Source: Bordetella parapertussis (GTDB lineage: Bacteria > Pseudomonadota > Gammaproteobacteria > Burkholderiales > Burkholderiaceae_B). From it: 8,639 nt of DNA. The notes beneath the pieces were generated by a model. The model worked only from the letters and a program-made list of their open reading frames with translations. It had not been told where the DNA came from and ran no database searches. How positions within the stretch are numbered: position 1 is the first letter of the stretch; the number at the start of each line of letters is the position of its first letter. Below are positions 1 to 6,841 of the stretch, one piece after another. Where the stretch lies: NCBI GenBank assembly GCA_945903445.1, contig CAMDNZ010000080.1, positions 1 through 8,639 of the forward strand. The letters are read 5' to 3'. A program made the position numbers and the translations under genes.

Positions 1-2
1 AC

Positions 3-110
3 TGCTTTGGTAAAACACCATGGCATACCTTCCAGGAGTCAAAACAACTCGCTCTCGATAAACAGTTGAATCGGACAATGCCGACACCGTCTCCTTCTTT
101 AGGCGCTTAA
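3..110 (+). CDS. C-terminal 35 residues of an IS481-like transposase (DDE integrase), partial at the window edge
   Basis: The frame starting at base 3 is open from the window edge to TAA at 108-110. It reads CFGKTPWHTFQESKQLALDK and then a Pro/Ser/Thr-rich tail ending LGA. The segment (C/Y)(F/Y)GKTPxxTFxxS followed by a short Lys/Leu helix matches, from memory, the extreme C-terminus of many IS481-family transposases, just after the catalytic rve domain. The DDE residues themselves are outside the window, so activity cannot be judged. The stop lies 37 bases before the element end, a normal spacing for a compact IS. No other frame through this region is open for comparable length. Confidence 0.6.
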   Translation, partial: CFGKTPWHTFQESKQLALDKQLNRTMPTPSPSLGA

Positions 111-121
111 TAGAGTTGTAC

Positions 122-147
122 TGTCAGATTAAATCGTGGCTAGGACA
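122..147 (+). repeat. Probable right terminal inverted repeat of the IS
   Basis: The last ~26 bases of the element begin TGTCAGATT and end CTAGGACA. They are non-coding, follow the transposase stop directly, and end exactly where the host protein frame resumes at 148. The matching left repeat is outside the window, so its extent is inferred from the boundary and from the family habit of TGT/ACA ends. Confidence 0.5.
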
Positions 148-1392
148 GACATGCTGATGGAATCGGCCGAAGTGGCCGACGCACCGCGTTACGCCCAGAT
201 CGATGCGCTGCCCGTCCCCGAACATATCGACGATCTGCTCCAACGCTTGGCGCAAGCGCGTTCGCCGGTGGCCATTTTAGGCGGTACCCGCTGGAGCGCC
301 GATGCGGTCGCGCAATTCACGCAGATTGCAGAACGCCTGAACTTGCCCGTCGCCGTTTCGTTTCGTAGACAAATGCTGTTTCCTGCCGATCACCCGTGTT
401 TCATCGGCGACGTTGGCCTGGGCAGCAACCCCGAAATGATGCAGTACATCAAAGATTCCGATCTGGTGCTGCTCTTGGGAGGCCGCCTGTCGGAGATTCC
501 CAGCCAGGCCTATACCCTGCTGGACATTCCTCTGCCGCGTCAAACCTTGGTGCATGTGCATCCCGATCCCAGCGAACTGAATCGGGTCTACCGCGCCGAC
601 GTGGCGATCAATAGTTCGCCAGTCCGGTTTGTCGAGGCGCTTAACACCGCTACTTATATCGACGACGTTCGTCGATCCGGCACCGCGAAGATCAGCGACC
701 CGGCAAAAGCCGACGCTACGGCTGCGCGTGCCGCCCTGATCGAACGCCTGCACGCCAGCTATCTGGCGTGGACCACGCCCGACGACATCCGCACGCCAGG
801 CGCGCTGCAAATGGGTCAGGTGATGGCCTATCTCGAACGCGCCCTGCCCGCCGACGCCATCATGACCAATGGCGCGGGCAACTATGCCACCTGGCTGCAT
901 CGTTTCCACCGCTTCACCCGCTATGGCACTCAATTGGCCCCCACGTCGGGCTCGATGGGCTACGGTTTGCCCGCGGCGGTAGGCGCCAAACGCATCGCCC
1001 CGGAAAAAACCGTGGTGTGCTTTGCCGGCGATGGCTGCTTTTTGATGCACGGGCAGGAGTTCGCGACTGCGGTGCAGTACGAGCTACCCATCATCGTGGT
1101 GCTAATCGACAACGGCATGTACGGCACGATTCGCATGCACCAGGAACGTACGTTCCCGGCACGCATCAGCGCGACCGAACTGAAGAATCCTGACTTCGCC
1201 GAGTACGCCCGCGCGTTCGGCGGACACGGCGAGACCGTGCAAACGCATGAAGAATTCGGCCCGGCCTTCGAGCGTGCTCGAGCTAGCGGCCGACCCGCCA
1301 TCGTTCACTGCTTCATCGATCCCGACACCATTTCGCCGACGACGACACTGTCCAAGATTCGCGCCGGCGCACAAAGCAGCAAAGCTTCATAA
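136..1392 (+). pseudogene. Thiamine-diphosphate enzyme of the acetolactate-synthase (IlvB-like) superfamily, 5' end removed by IS insertion
   Basis: The frame can be opened at a GTG at 136, giving 418 residues, but its first four codons lie in the IS end and an in-frame TAA stands at 130-132. True family sequence begins at codon 5 (base 148). Family members run about 540-600 residues as PYR, central and PP domains. Here the N-terminal PYR domain (roughly 165 residues, including the Glu that activates the cofactor pyrimidine ring) is missing. The central domain spans about residues 30-165 (SPVAILGG, LLLGGRLSEIPSQAY). The PP domain spans about 225-400, with the Mg/ThDP motif GDG at 298-300 and its partner Asn in IDNGMYGT at 326. 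Both retained domains look undamaged, so the disruption is probably recent. The substrate (2-oxo acid decarboxylation or carboligation) cannot be assigned. It lies 20 bases upstream of gcdH and was probably co-transcribed with it. A translated fragment from 136, 151 or 157 is possible but unlikely to be active. Confidence 0.75.
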
Positions 1393-1412
1393 ACCAATAA
1401 CGGAGACCCGAC

Positions 1413-2600
1413 ATGTCATCGCCCGCATTTCACTGGCAGGACCCGCTGCTGCTGGACCAGCAATTGACCGACGACGAACGCATGGTGCGCGATGCCGCCT
1501 ATGCTTACTCGCAAGACAAGCTGCTGCCGCGCGTACTGGAAGCGTTCCGGCACGAGCGTACCGACGTGGAGATTTTTTCCGAGATGGGCGAACTGGGCCT
1601 GCTGGGCCCCACCATCGCCGAAGAATACGGCGGCTCGGGCATGAATTATGTGTCCTATGGCCTGATCGCGCGTGAAGTCGAGCGCGTCGACTCAGGTTAC
1701 CGGTCGATGATGAGCGTGCAATCGTCTTTGGTCATGGTGCCCATCGAGGCATTCGGCAGCGAAGCGCAAAAGCAGAAATACCTGCCTAAGCTGGCGCGCG
1801 GTGAATGGATCGGTTGCTTCGGGCTGACCGAACCCAATCACGGCTCCGACCCCGGCAACATGGACACCCGCGCGACATTATCAGGCGGGCAATACGTGCT
1901 GAACGGCACCAAGATGTGGATCACCAATTCGCCCATCGCCGACGTGTTCGTGGTGTGGGCCAAATGCGTGGGCGGCGAACACGACGGCCGGATTCGTGGT
2001 TTTATCCTGGAAAAAGGCATGAAGGGTCTGTCGGCACCGGCCATCCATGGCAAGGTGGGCTTGCGCGCATCCATCACCGGCGAAATCGTGATGGAGGGTG
2101 TCGAGGTATCGGAAGATCAGATGCTGCCTGGCGTGTCAGGATTGAAAGGCCCGTTCACGTGCTTGAACTCGGCGCGCTACGGCATCGCTTGGGGAGCCTT
2201 GGGCGCGGCGGAGTTCTGCTGGCACACCGCGCGTCAATACACATTGGATCGCAAGCAGTTCGGCAAGCCGCTAGCCGCTAATCAGTTGATTCAAAAGAAA
2301 CTGGCCGACATGCAGACCGAGGTCACACTGGGCCTGCAAGCTTGCCTGCGCCTGGGCCGCATGAAAGACGAAGGCACGGCAGCCGTCGAAATCACGTCCA
2401 TCTTTAAGCGCAACTCCTGCGGCAAATCGCTGGACATCGCCCGCATGGCACGCGACATGCTGGGCGGCAACGGCATCTCGGACGAGTTCGGCATCGCCCG
2501 CCATCTGGTGAACCTGGAAGTGGTGAACACCTACGAAGGAACGCACGACGTGCATGCCCTGATCCTGGGTCGCGCTCAAACCGGCATCGCCGCGTTTTAA
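1413..2600 (+). CDS. gcdH: Glutaryl-CoA dehydrogenase (FAD-dependent acyl-CoA dehydrogenase family)
   Basis: Oxidises and decarboxylates glutaryl-CoA to crotonyl-CoA, a step in lysine, tryptophan and aromatic/glutarate breakdown, passing electrons to ETF in the cytoplasm. The 395 residues are normal for the family. The N-terminal helical domain holds ERVDSGYRS (90-98) and SVQSSLVM (101-108). Arg97 and Ser101 match the residues that bind the distal carboxylate in human GCDH (Arg94, Ser98). The FAD segment CFGLTEPNHGSDP is at 135-147 and KMWITNSPIAD at 167-177. KVGLRASITGEI (214-225) is typical of GCDH rather than generic acyl-CoA dehydrogenases. The catalytic base is Glu375 in TYEGTHDVHALILGR. 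The ATG at 1413 has a GGAG at 1402-1405, 7 bases upstream. It follows the IS-disrupted ThDP gene by 20 bases, so its original promoter may have been cut off. The stop lies 12 bases from the end of the convergent MaoC-like gene. Confidence 0.93.
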   Translation: MSSPAFHWQDPLLLDQQLTDDERMVRDAAYAYSQDKLLPRVLEAFRHERTDVEIFSEMGELGLLGPTIAEEYGGSGMNYVSYGLIAREVERVDSGYRSMMSVQSSLVMVPIEAFGSEAQKQKYLPKLARGEWIGCFGLTEPNHGSDPGNMDTRATLSGGQYVLNGTKMWITNSPIADVFVVWAKCVGGEHDGRIRGFILEKGMKGLSAPAIHGKVGLRASITGEIVMEGVEVSEDQMLPGVSGLKGPFTCLNSARYGIAWGALGAAEFCWHTARQYTLDRKQFGKPLAANQLIQKKLADMQTEVTLGLQACLRLGRMKDEGTAAVEITSIFKRNSCGKSLDIARMARDMLGGNGISDEFGIARHLVNLEVVNTYEGTHDVHALILGRAQTGIAAF

Positions 2601-2612
2601 GCGCTGTAGGCG

Positions 2613-3065
2613 TCAGCCCGCGCCGTCTTCGCCAGCCAGATCGAACAAGCTGGTCGCTTCGATTTCCAGCACCATCTCGTTATGCTGGTTGAAGACGGCC
2701 CATATCCAGGTCACGATGCCGAGATCGTCGCGCTGCGACGACTGGCGGGCACCCGATACACGCGCTTCCAGACGCAGCGTATCGCCGGGGCGCACCGGCG
2801 TGCGCCAACTGACCTTGCCCAATCCGGGCGATCCGAACGATTCGGAATCGTGCAGGAATTCGTCGACCGCCATTCGCATGGCAATGGCACAGGTGTGCCA
2901 GCCACTGGCGATCAAACCGCCCCACCGCCCCGAACGTGCACGGTCGGGATCGGTGTGAAACCACTGCGGGTCGAACTGCGTGGCGAAACCCACGATATCG
3001 GCTTCGGTCAGCGTGACGGGCCCCGCCTTGATGAGCTTGCCCGGTTTGAACTCTGCGAATTTCAT
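2613..3065 (-). CDS. MaoC-like hot-dog fold protein (probable enoyl-CoA hydratase family)
   Basis: A 150-residue single hot-dog domain protein of the MaoC/R-hydratase family, whose members hydrate 2-enoyl-CoA thioesters. The hydratase-2 signature region is FATQFDPQWFHTDPDRA (27-43), with Asp32 and His37 in the positions of the catalytic pair. The family's usual Gly before the Asp and Asn two residues after it are changed to Phe31 and Gln34, which is common in the MaoC-like dehydratases found widely in Proteobacteria. GLIASGWHTCAIAMR and the PVRPGDTLRLEARV strand follow as expected. The ATG overlaps the TGA of the Sua5-type gene by 4 bases (ATGA), with no strong Shine-Dalgarno in front, so translation is probably coupled. 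The real substrate is unknown. It could be an acyl-CoA hydratase or an acyl-thioester binding protein. The family call is firm and the activity is inferred. Confidence 0.85.
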   Translation of the reverse strand: MKFAEFKPGKLIKAGPVTLTEADIVGFATQFDPQWFHTDPDRARSGRWGGLIASGWHTCAIAMRMAVDEFLHDSESFGSPGLGKVSWRTPVRPGDTLRLEARVSGARQSSQRDDLGIVTWIWAVFNQHNEMVLEIEATSLFDLAGEDGAG

Positions 3066-4132
3066 ACGTGGGATAGGGTGGGGTCAGAAGAGAGATCGAA
3101 TGCTGCACCTGCACGGCCTATACGATCGTTCACCGCCTGCCACGATGCGTCAGCTGGCGGGCGCTGCACGACGATACGACCATAGCCTGCTTCGTCGAGA
3201 TTACGCAAGGCAGCATATAGATCGTGGGCGTAGGCGTCGGGATCGGCGGGTAATGTGCGCCAGTGCAGCCGAGGATCCAGCCCGGCAGGTGCTGTTACGT
3301 AGGAAAGAATAACCCAGCGAACGCCTGCATCGACACCTTCGCCTGTAATCAAAGCACCTAGTCGCATCGGGTCGGCCAATTCCAGCGGAGTACGCGGTGC
3401 GTAATGTGCCTTGAGGGTGCCCGATGCGCGCGGAGCGGAAGCATCCGGTGCAGCAGGCGCTTGGCCCAAGACCTGAGCCAATTGTCTTGCGGTGATGCGT
3501 CCGGGGCGTAGCAAAGTAGGCGGACGACCTTGGCTCAGACCCGACAGATCCAGAATCGTCGACTCGATACCCACCTCGGCATCACCACCATCCAATAGCG
3601 GCATACCTGCTGCGACCAGCTCGGGAAACTCGGCCTGCACATGCGCGGCCCGAGTGGGTGAGACGTGACCGAACCGATTGGCCGAAGGCGCGGCCACGCC
3701 GCCCTGACCCGAGGGTTTGGCGGCCGCGAACGCAGTCAGCAGCGCTTGCGCGACGGGATGCGAGGGGCAGCGCAAGCCGATGGAGGTCTGACCGCCGCTG
3801 ACGGCGTCGGGAATGCGGTCGGCGCGACGCAGGATCAGCGTCAAGGGGCCGGGCCAGAACGCATCGATCAGGACTTGCGCCACGGCGGGCAGGTCCGTCA
3901 CCCAATATCTTAGGTCGGCACCGGGCGCGACATGCACGATCACCGGATGGTCGGCGGGGCGCTCTTTGGCTGCATAAATACGTGCCACCGCCTCGGGCTG
4001 CTCGGCGTCGGCACCGAGACCGTATACGGTCTCGGTCGGAAAAGCCAGCAACTGGCCTGCGAGCAGCGCCTGCACGGCGCGAGTCAGATCGGCCTCGTTG
4101 GGGGCAGGCGACGGGAGGGTCCCCAGGGTCAT
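3062..4132 (-). CDS. L-threonylcarbamoyladenylate synthase, Sua5 type (tRNA t6A synthesis)
   Basis: Makes threonylcarbamoyl-AMP from threonine, bicarbonate and ATP. This is the first step of the universal t6A37 modification on ANN-decoding tRNAs, and TsaD/B/E then transfer the group. At 356 residues this is the two-domain Sua5 form rather than the ~190-residue TsaC. The YrdC domain (about 15-215) shows PTETVYGLG (32-40), the KxR motif KER (56-58), SIGLRCPSHP (117-126), APSAN (148-152) and GIESTILDL (188-196). The linker GTLKAHYAP (238-246) is the Sua5 hallmark that reaches over the active site, followed by the smaller Sua5 domain to about 350. The ATG at 4132 is 4 bases after the purK stop. 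Its TGA overlaps the next gene's ATG. The position at the end of a pur operon suggests growth-linked expression. Symbols in use include sua5, tsaC and ywlC. Confidence 0.93.
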   Translation of the reverse strand: MTLGTLPSPAPNEADLTRAVQALLAGQLLAFPTETVYGLGADAEQPEAVARIYAAKERPADHPVIVHVAPGADLRYWVTDLPAVAQVLIDAFWPGPLTLILRRADRIPDAVSGGQTSIGLRCPSHPVAQALLTAFAAAKPSGQGGVAAPSANRFGHVSPTRAAHVQAEFPELVAAGMPLLDGGDAEVGIESTILDLSGLSQGRPPTLLRPGRITARQLAQVLGQAPAAPDASAPRASGTLKAHYAPRTPLELADPMRLGALITGEGVDAGVRWVILSYVTAPAGLDPRLHWRTLPADPDAYAHDLYAALRNLDEAGYGRIVVQRPPADASWQAVNDRIGRAGAAFDLSSDPTLSHV

Positions 4133-4136
4133 TCAA

Positions 4137-5321
4137 TCAATCCAGTTTCAGGCCCAGCACGGCAGCCACGCGTTCTGCTGCGGCTTGTGCCTTTTCGAGC
4201 GTCGCGCCGGTGCAGTTCACATGACCCATCTTGCGCGCACGGCGAGCCTGCGCCTTGCCATACAGATGCAGCTTGGCCTCTTCGACCGCCAGCACGTCGT
4301 GCCAGGCCGGATCGCGCGTCGAGTCGCTTCCCGGCTCGAACCAGACATCGCCCAGAATATTGAGCATGACGGCGGGCGCCAGCAAACGCGTGCTGCCCAA
4401 GGGCAGACCGGCCATGGCCCGCGCCTGTTGTTCGAACTGGCTGGTCGCGCAGGCATCCATGCTGTAGTGACCGCTGTTGTGCGGACGCGGCGCGATCTCG
4501 TTGACCACGAGACGGCCGTCGGTGGTCACGAAAAACTCGACGCACAATACGCCGTGATAGTCGAGCCCATTGACGATGGCCAGGGCAGCAACAGTGGCCG
4601 CTTGAGTATAGGTGTCATCACCTTCGGCCCCCACAGTGCTACGGGCCAGAATGCCGTCGATATGCTCATTACGGGCGATGGGAAACACTGTGGCTTGGCC
4701 ATCGAAACCCCGGGCGATCACCACAGACAATTCATCATCCAAGGGCAGCATGGCTTCCAACACGCACACTTGCCCGTCGAAGGCGTCGAAGGCGGCCAGC
4801 GCCTGGTCGCGCGTGGCGACGCGGGCCTGTCCCTTGCCGTCGTAGCCCAAACGGGCCACCTTCAAGATGCCTGGAAAAAGGCTCGCATCGGCCGCCTCGA
4901 TATCGGCACGGGTGTACACCGGCGCATTCGGTGCGACAGCAATGCCCTGAGCCACGATAAACGCCTTTTCGGTATTGCGATCCTGCACGATGGCGACCGC
5001 ATCGGCCGCAGGGCTCACCCGGCAATGGTTGGCCAGCGCACGCAGGCTTGCTGCGGGTACGTTTTCGAACTCCGTGGTCACAGCCAGACAACGTTCGCCC
5101 AACTGCCGCAAACCTTCGGCGTCGTCGTAATCAGCCTGAATGTGCAGGTCGGCCACGCTGGCTGCCGGCCCTTCGCTGGCGGGGTCCAATACCGCAACCT
5201 TGAAACCCATGCCTTGTGCAGCATGGCAAAACATGCGACCCAGCTGGCCGCCCCCTACGAGGCCCAGCCATTGACCGGGCTGGACGGGTTCGACCGAATG
5301 GCGGGAAGACGACGCGCTCAT
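4137..5321 (-). CDS. purK: 5-(carboxyamino)imidazole ribonucleotide synthase (AIR carboxylase ATPase subunit)
   Basis: Uses ATP and bicarbonate to convert AIR to N5-CAIR, the substrate of PurE, in de novo purine synthesis. The 394 residues fit the ATP-grasp family (E. coli PurK is 355), including an N-terminal extension of about 16 residues before the fold starts. Visible in order are the glycine-rich GGGQLGRM (23-30), TEFENVP (83-89), the ATP-grasp lysine segment KVARLGYDGKGQ (154-165), LEAMLPLDDELSVV (188-201), and the metal/ATP site VNEIAPRPHNSGHYSMDA (273-290). The ATG at 5321 overlaps the purE stop by 4 bases (ATGA), giving fixed stoichiometry with PurE. The stop is 4 bases before the Sua5 start. 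An internal start near residue 17 would also keep the whole domain, but the overlap favours the longer form. Confidence 0.95.
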   Translation of the reverse strand: MSASSSRHSVEPVQPGQWLGLVGGGQLGRMFCHAAQGMGFKVAVLDPASEGPAASVADLHIQADYDDAEGLRQLGERCLAVTTEFENVPAASLRALANHCRVSPAADAVAIVQDRNTEKAFIVAQGIAVAPNAPVYTRADIEAADASLFPGILKVARLGYDGKGQARVATRDQALAAFDAFDGQVCVLEAMLPLDDELSVVIARGFDGQATVFPIARNEHIDGILARSTVGAEGDDTYTQAATVAALAIVNGLDYHGVLCVEFFVTTDGRLVVNEIAPRPHNSGHYSMDACATSQFEQQARAMAGLPLGSTRLLAPAVMLNILGDVWFEPGSDSTRDPAWHDVLAVEEAKLHLYGKAQARRARKMGHVNCTGATLEKAQAAAERVAAVLGLKLD

Positions 5322-5854
5322 GTCGTGGGCTCCGGCGGTACACGCATGGCGCGCGCCGCTTCGGTTTGGTTCGTGCGAAACACCTGCAACTTCGCGTACA
5401 GCGTGTCGTCGGTGGTCGCCAGATTGGCGATCACGTGCAAAGCCGCGTTGACCGCGCCCGCTTCACCGATGGCGAACGTCGCAACGGGAATGCCCTTGGG
5501 CATTTGCACGATGGACAAAAGCGAGTCTTCACCGCCCAGGTGACGCGTGGGCACAGGCACGCCAAACACGGGCACTTCGGTCAGGGCCGCCATCATGCCG
5601 GGCAGATGCGCGGCGCCTCCGGCGCCAGCAATAATACCCACCAGTCCGCGCGCGCGCGCGGCAGCCCCGTATTCGGCCATGTCGGCAGGCATGCGGTGCG
5701 CCGAAATCACACGCGCTTCATACGGGACACCAAACGCGTCCAACATCGCGGCGGCATGCTGCATGATGGGCCAGTCGCTGGAAGAGCCCATGATCACGCC
5801 GACTCGTGCGGCTTCGCGCCCGGCGGACGGCGTCGATTTGACTTGATCGTTCAC
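5318..5854 (-). CDS. purE: N5-carboxyaminoimidazole ribonucleotide mutase (class I PurE)
   Basis: Moves the carboxyl group of N5-CAIR to carbon 4, giving CAIR. It works with PurK, which is encoded immediately downstream. The 178 residues include about 16 extra at the N-terminus compared with E. coli PurE (169). Signature motifs are GSSSDWPIM (23-31), the SAHR active-site loop (51-54, with His53 in place of E. coli His45), AGAGGAAHLPGMMA (76-89) and PKGIPVATFAIGEAGA (119-134). The last two, together with the companion purK, mark the class I mutase rather than the class II (animal) AIR carboxylase. A good ribosome site, GAGGAG at 5861-5866, lies 6 bases before the ATG. The gene starts 15 bases after purC ends. 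Confidence 0.96.
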   Translation of the reverse strand: MNDQVKSTPSAGREAARVGVIMGSSSDWPIMQHAAAMLDAFGVPYEARVISAHRMPADMAEYGAAARARGLVGIIAGAGGAAHLPGMMAALTEVPVFGVPVPTRHLGGEDSLLSIVQMPKGIPVATFAIGEAGAVNAALHVIANLATTDDTLYAKLQVFRTNQTEAARAMRVPPEPTT

Positions 5855-5869
5855 GTCTCGCTCCTCGTT

Positions 5870-6751
5870 TCAGGCAATCAATCGGTCACGCGCTTCGCGG
5901 TACTTGGCAGCCGTGGCAGCCAGCACGTCCTGCGGCGGGCGGGGGGCGGGGGGCGTCTTGTCCCATGCCTGGGTTTCCAACCAATCGCGCACGAACTGCT
6001 TGTCGAACGACGGCGGACTGATCCCTTCGCGGTATGCATCGGCCGGCCAGAAACGCGAAGAATCCGGCGTCAGCACTTCGTCCATCAGGTGCAAGGTACC
6101 GGTATCGTCCAAACCGAACTCGAACTTCGTGTCGGCGATGATGATGCCCTTCTCGCGCGCATAGGCGGCGGCCTGTTCGTACAAGGCCAGCGTCACCGAA
6201 CGGATCTTTTCGGCCATGTCCCGACCCACCGCGTCGATGACATGTTGAAAATCGACGTTTTCGTCGTGCATACCGACTTCGGCTTTCGCCGCCGGCGTGA
6301 ACAGCGTTTGTGGCAGGCGAGCGGCCTGCTGCAGACCAGCGGGCAGCGCAATACCGCACACGGCGCCGGTCTGCCGATAATCCTTCCAACCCGAACCGAT
6401 CAGGTAGCCCCGGGCGACGGCTTCGACCATGATGGGCTTAAGACGCTTGACCACCATGGCGCGACCGCGCACTTGATCGCGCTCGGCAGCATGGACCACG
6501 TCTTCCGGCGCAATTCCGGTGGCATGATTGGGCAACACGTGCGCGAGCTTCTTCAACCAGAACTCGGTGAGCTGCGTCAACACTTCGCCCTTGCCGGCGA
6601 TGGGATCGTCCAGGATAACGTCGAACGCGGAAATCCGGTCGGAAGCGACGATGAGCAATTTGTCATCGCCCACGGCGTACATATCGCGTACTTTGCCGCG
6701 CGCCAACAAAGGCAGGGATTGGATGGAGGATTGATGCAGGGCTTCGGTCAC
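5870..6751 (-). CDS. purC: Phosphoribosylaminoimidazole-succinocarboxamide (SAICAR) synthase
   Basis: Joins CAIR and aspartate with ATP to give SAICAR, the step after PurE. The 293 residues match the longer SAICAR synthase form (about 300, as in yeast Ade1) rather than the ~240-residue E. coli form. Motifs are RGKVRDMY (18-25), VASDRISAFD (35-44), EAVARGYLIGSGWKDY (110-125), KAEVGMHDEN (156-165), ADTKFEFGLD (206-215) and LMDEVLTPDSSRFW (222-235). The start is a GTG at 6751. The next in-frame Met is residue 24, which would cut the nucleotide-binding start, and the upstream ATG at 6768 is out of frame and runs into TAG. Only a weak AGG (6759-6761) precedes the GTG. A terminator stem ends about 25 bases upstream, so transcripts must read through it or start very close to the gene. 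A proline-rich run near the C-terminus (TPPAPRPP) is encoded by an unusually G-rich tract at 5937-5953. Confidence 0.96.
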   Translation of the reverse strand: MTEALHQSSIQSLPLLARGKVRDMYAVGDDKLLIVASDRISAFDVILDDPIAGKGEVLTQLTEFWLKKLAHVLPNHATGIAPEDVVHAAERDQVRGRAMVVKRLKPIMVEAVARGYLIGSGWKDYRQTGAVCGIALPAGLQQAARLPQTLFTPAAKAEVGMHDENVDFQHVIDAVGRDMAEKIRSVTLALYEQAAAYAREKGIIIADTKFEFGLDDTGTLHLMDEVLTPDSSRFWPADAYREGISPPSFDKQFVRDWLETQAWDKTPPAPRPPQDVLAATAAKYREARDRLIA

Positions 6752-6763
6752 AACGGGGCCTAT

Positions 6764-6810
6764 CGCATAAAAGAAGATTCCCGCCCGGGTATCGAAACAC
6801 GGGCGGGAAT
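6764..6810 (-). terminator. Rho-independent terminator after fba, just before purC
   Basis: A perfect 11-bp inverted repeat (arms 6777-6787 and 6800-6810, ATTCCCGCCCG against CGGGCGGGAAT) encloses a 12-base loop. On the minus strand the stem is followed by CTTCTTTTATG, a U-rich tract. On the plus strand the downstream bases (AGGCATTTAC) are not U-rich, so the terminator acts leftward, on fba transcripts. It lies 32 bases after the fba stop codon. The GTG of purC comes only about a dozen bases beyond the U tract, which raises the possibility that termination here also controls purC. Confidence 0.85.
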
Positions 6811-6841
6811 AGGCATTTACATACTGTATTGTAGTACGAGC

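Larger units (their letters stand above)
1..147 (+). mobile_element. 3' (right) end of an IS481-like insertion sequence, left part outside the window
   Basis: Only the terminal ~147 bases of the element are present. They hold the end of a transposase frame (stop TAA at 108-110), a short non-coding tail, and a probable terminal inverted repeat at about 122-147 that ends in GGACA. A TGT...ACA boundary is usual for the IS481 family, and the opposite TGT end would lie beyond base 1. Base composition is visibly more AT-rich than the flanking genes. The right boundary is set by the downstream gene: from base 148 the sequence encodes DMLMESAEVADAPRY, which reads like the inside of a thiamine-diphosphate enzyme. 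Family assignment rests on recalled similarity of the transposase tail, so it is moderate. The target duplication cannot be checked because the other end is missing. Confidence 0.65.

Noticed and set aside
66..113. Outward promoter in the IS end (TTGAAT at 66, TAATAG at 108)
   Set aside because: The two hexamers are about 36 bases apart, far from the 16-18 spacing needed, and no better partner was found.
277..1050. 257-codon minus-strand open frame opposite the ThDP gene
   Set aside because: Antisense shadow, since the plus strand carries clear central and PP domain motifs.
4098..5543. 481-codon plus-strand open frame opposite purK
   Set aside because: Mirror of purK codons with no family motif. 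purK is certain on the other strand.
5647..5660. Alternating CG run in purE as Z-DNA or a regulatory repeat
   Set aside because: It simply encodes Ala/Arg codons (AAARARG) in a high-GC gene.
5937..5953. G-rich tract (GGG, then two runs of six G separated by single C) as a G-quadruplex or phase-variable tract
   Set aside because: It lies inside purC and encodes a proline-rich stretch. Only three separable G tracts exist with proper loops, and runs of six G are too short and too internal to suggest phase variation in a housekeeping gene.
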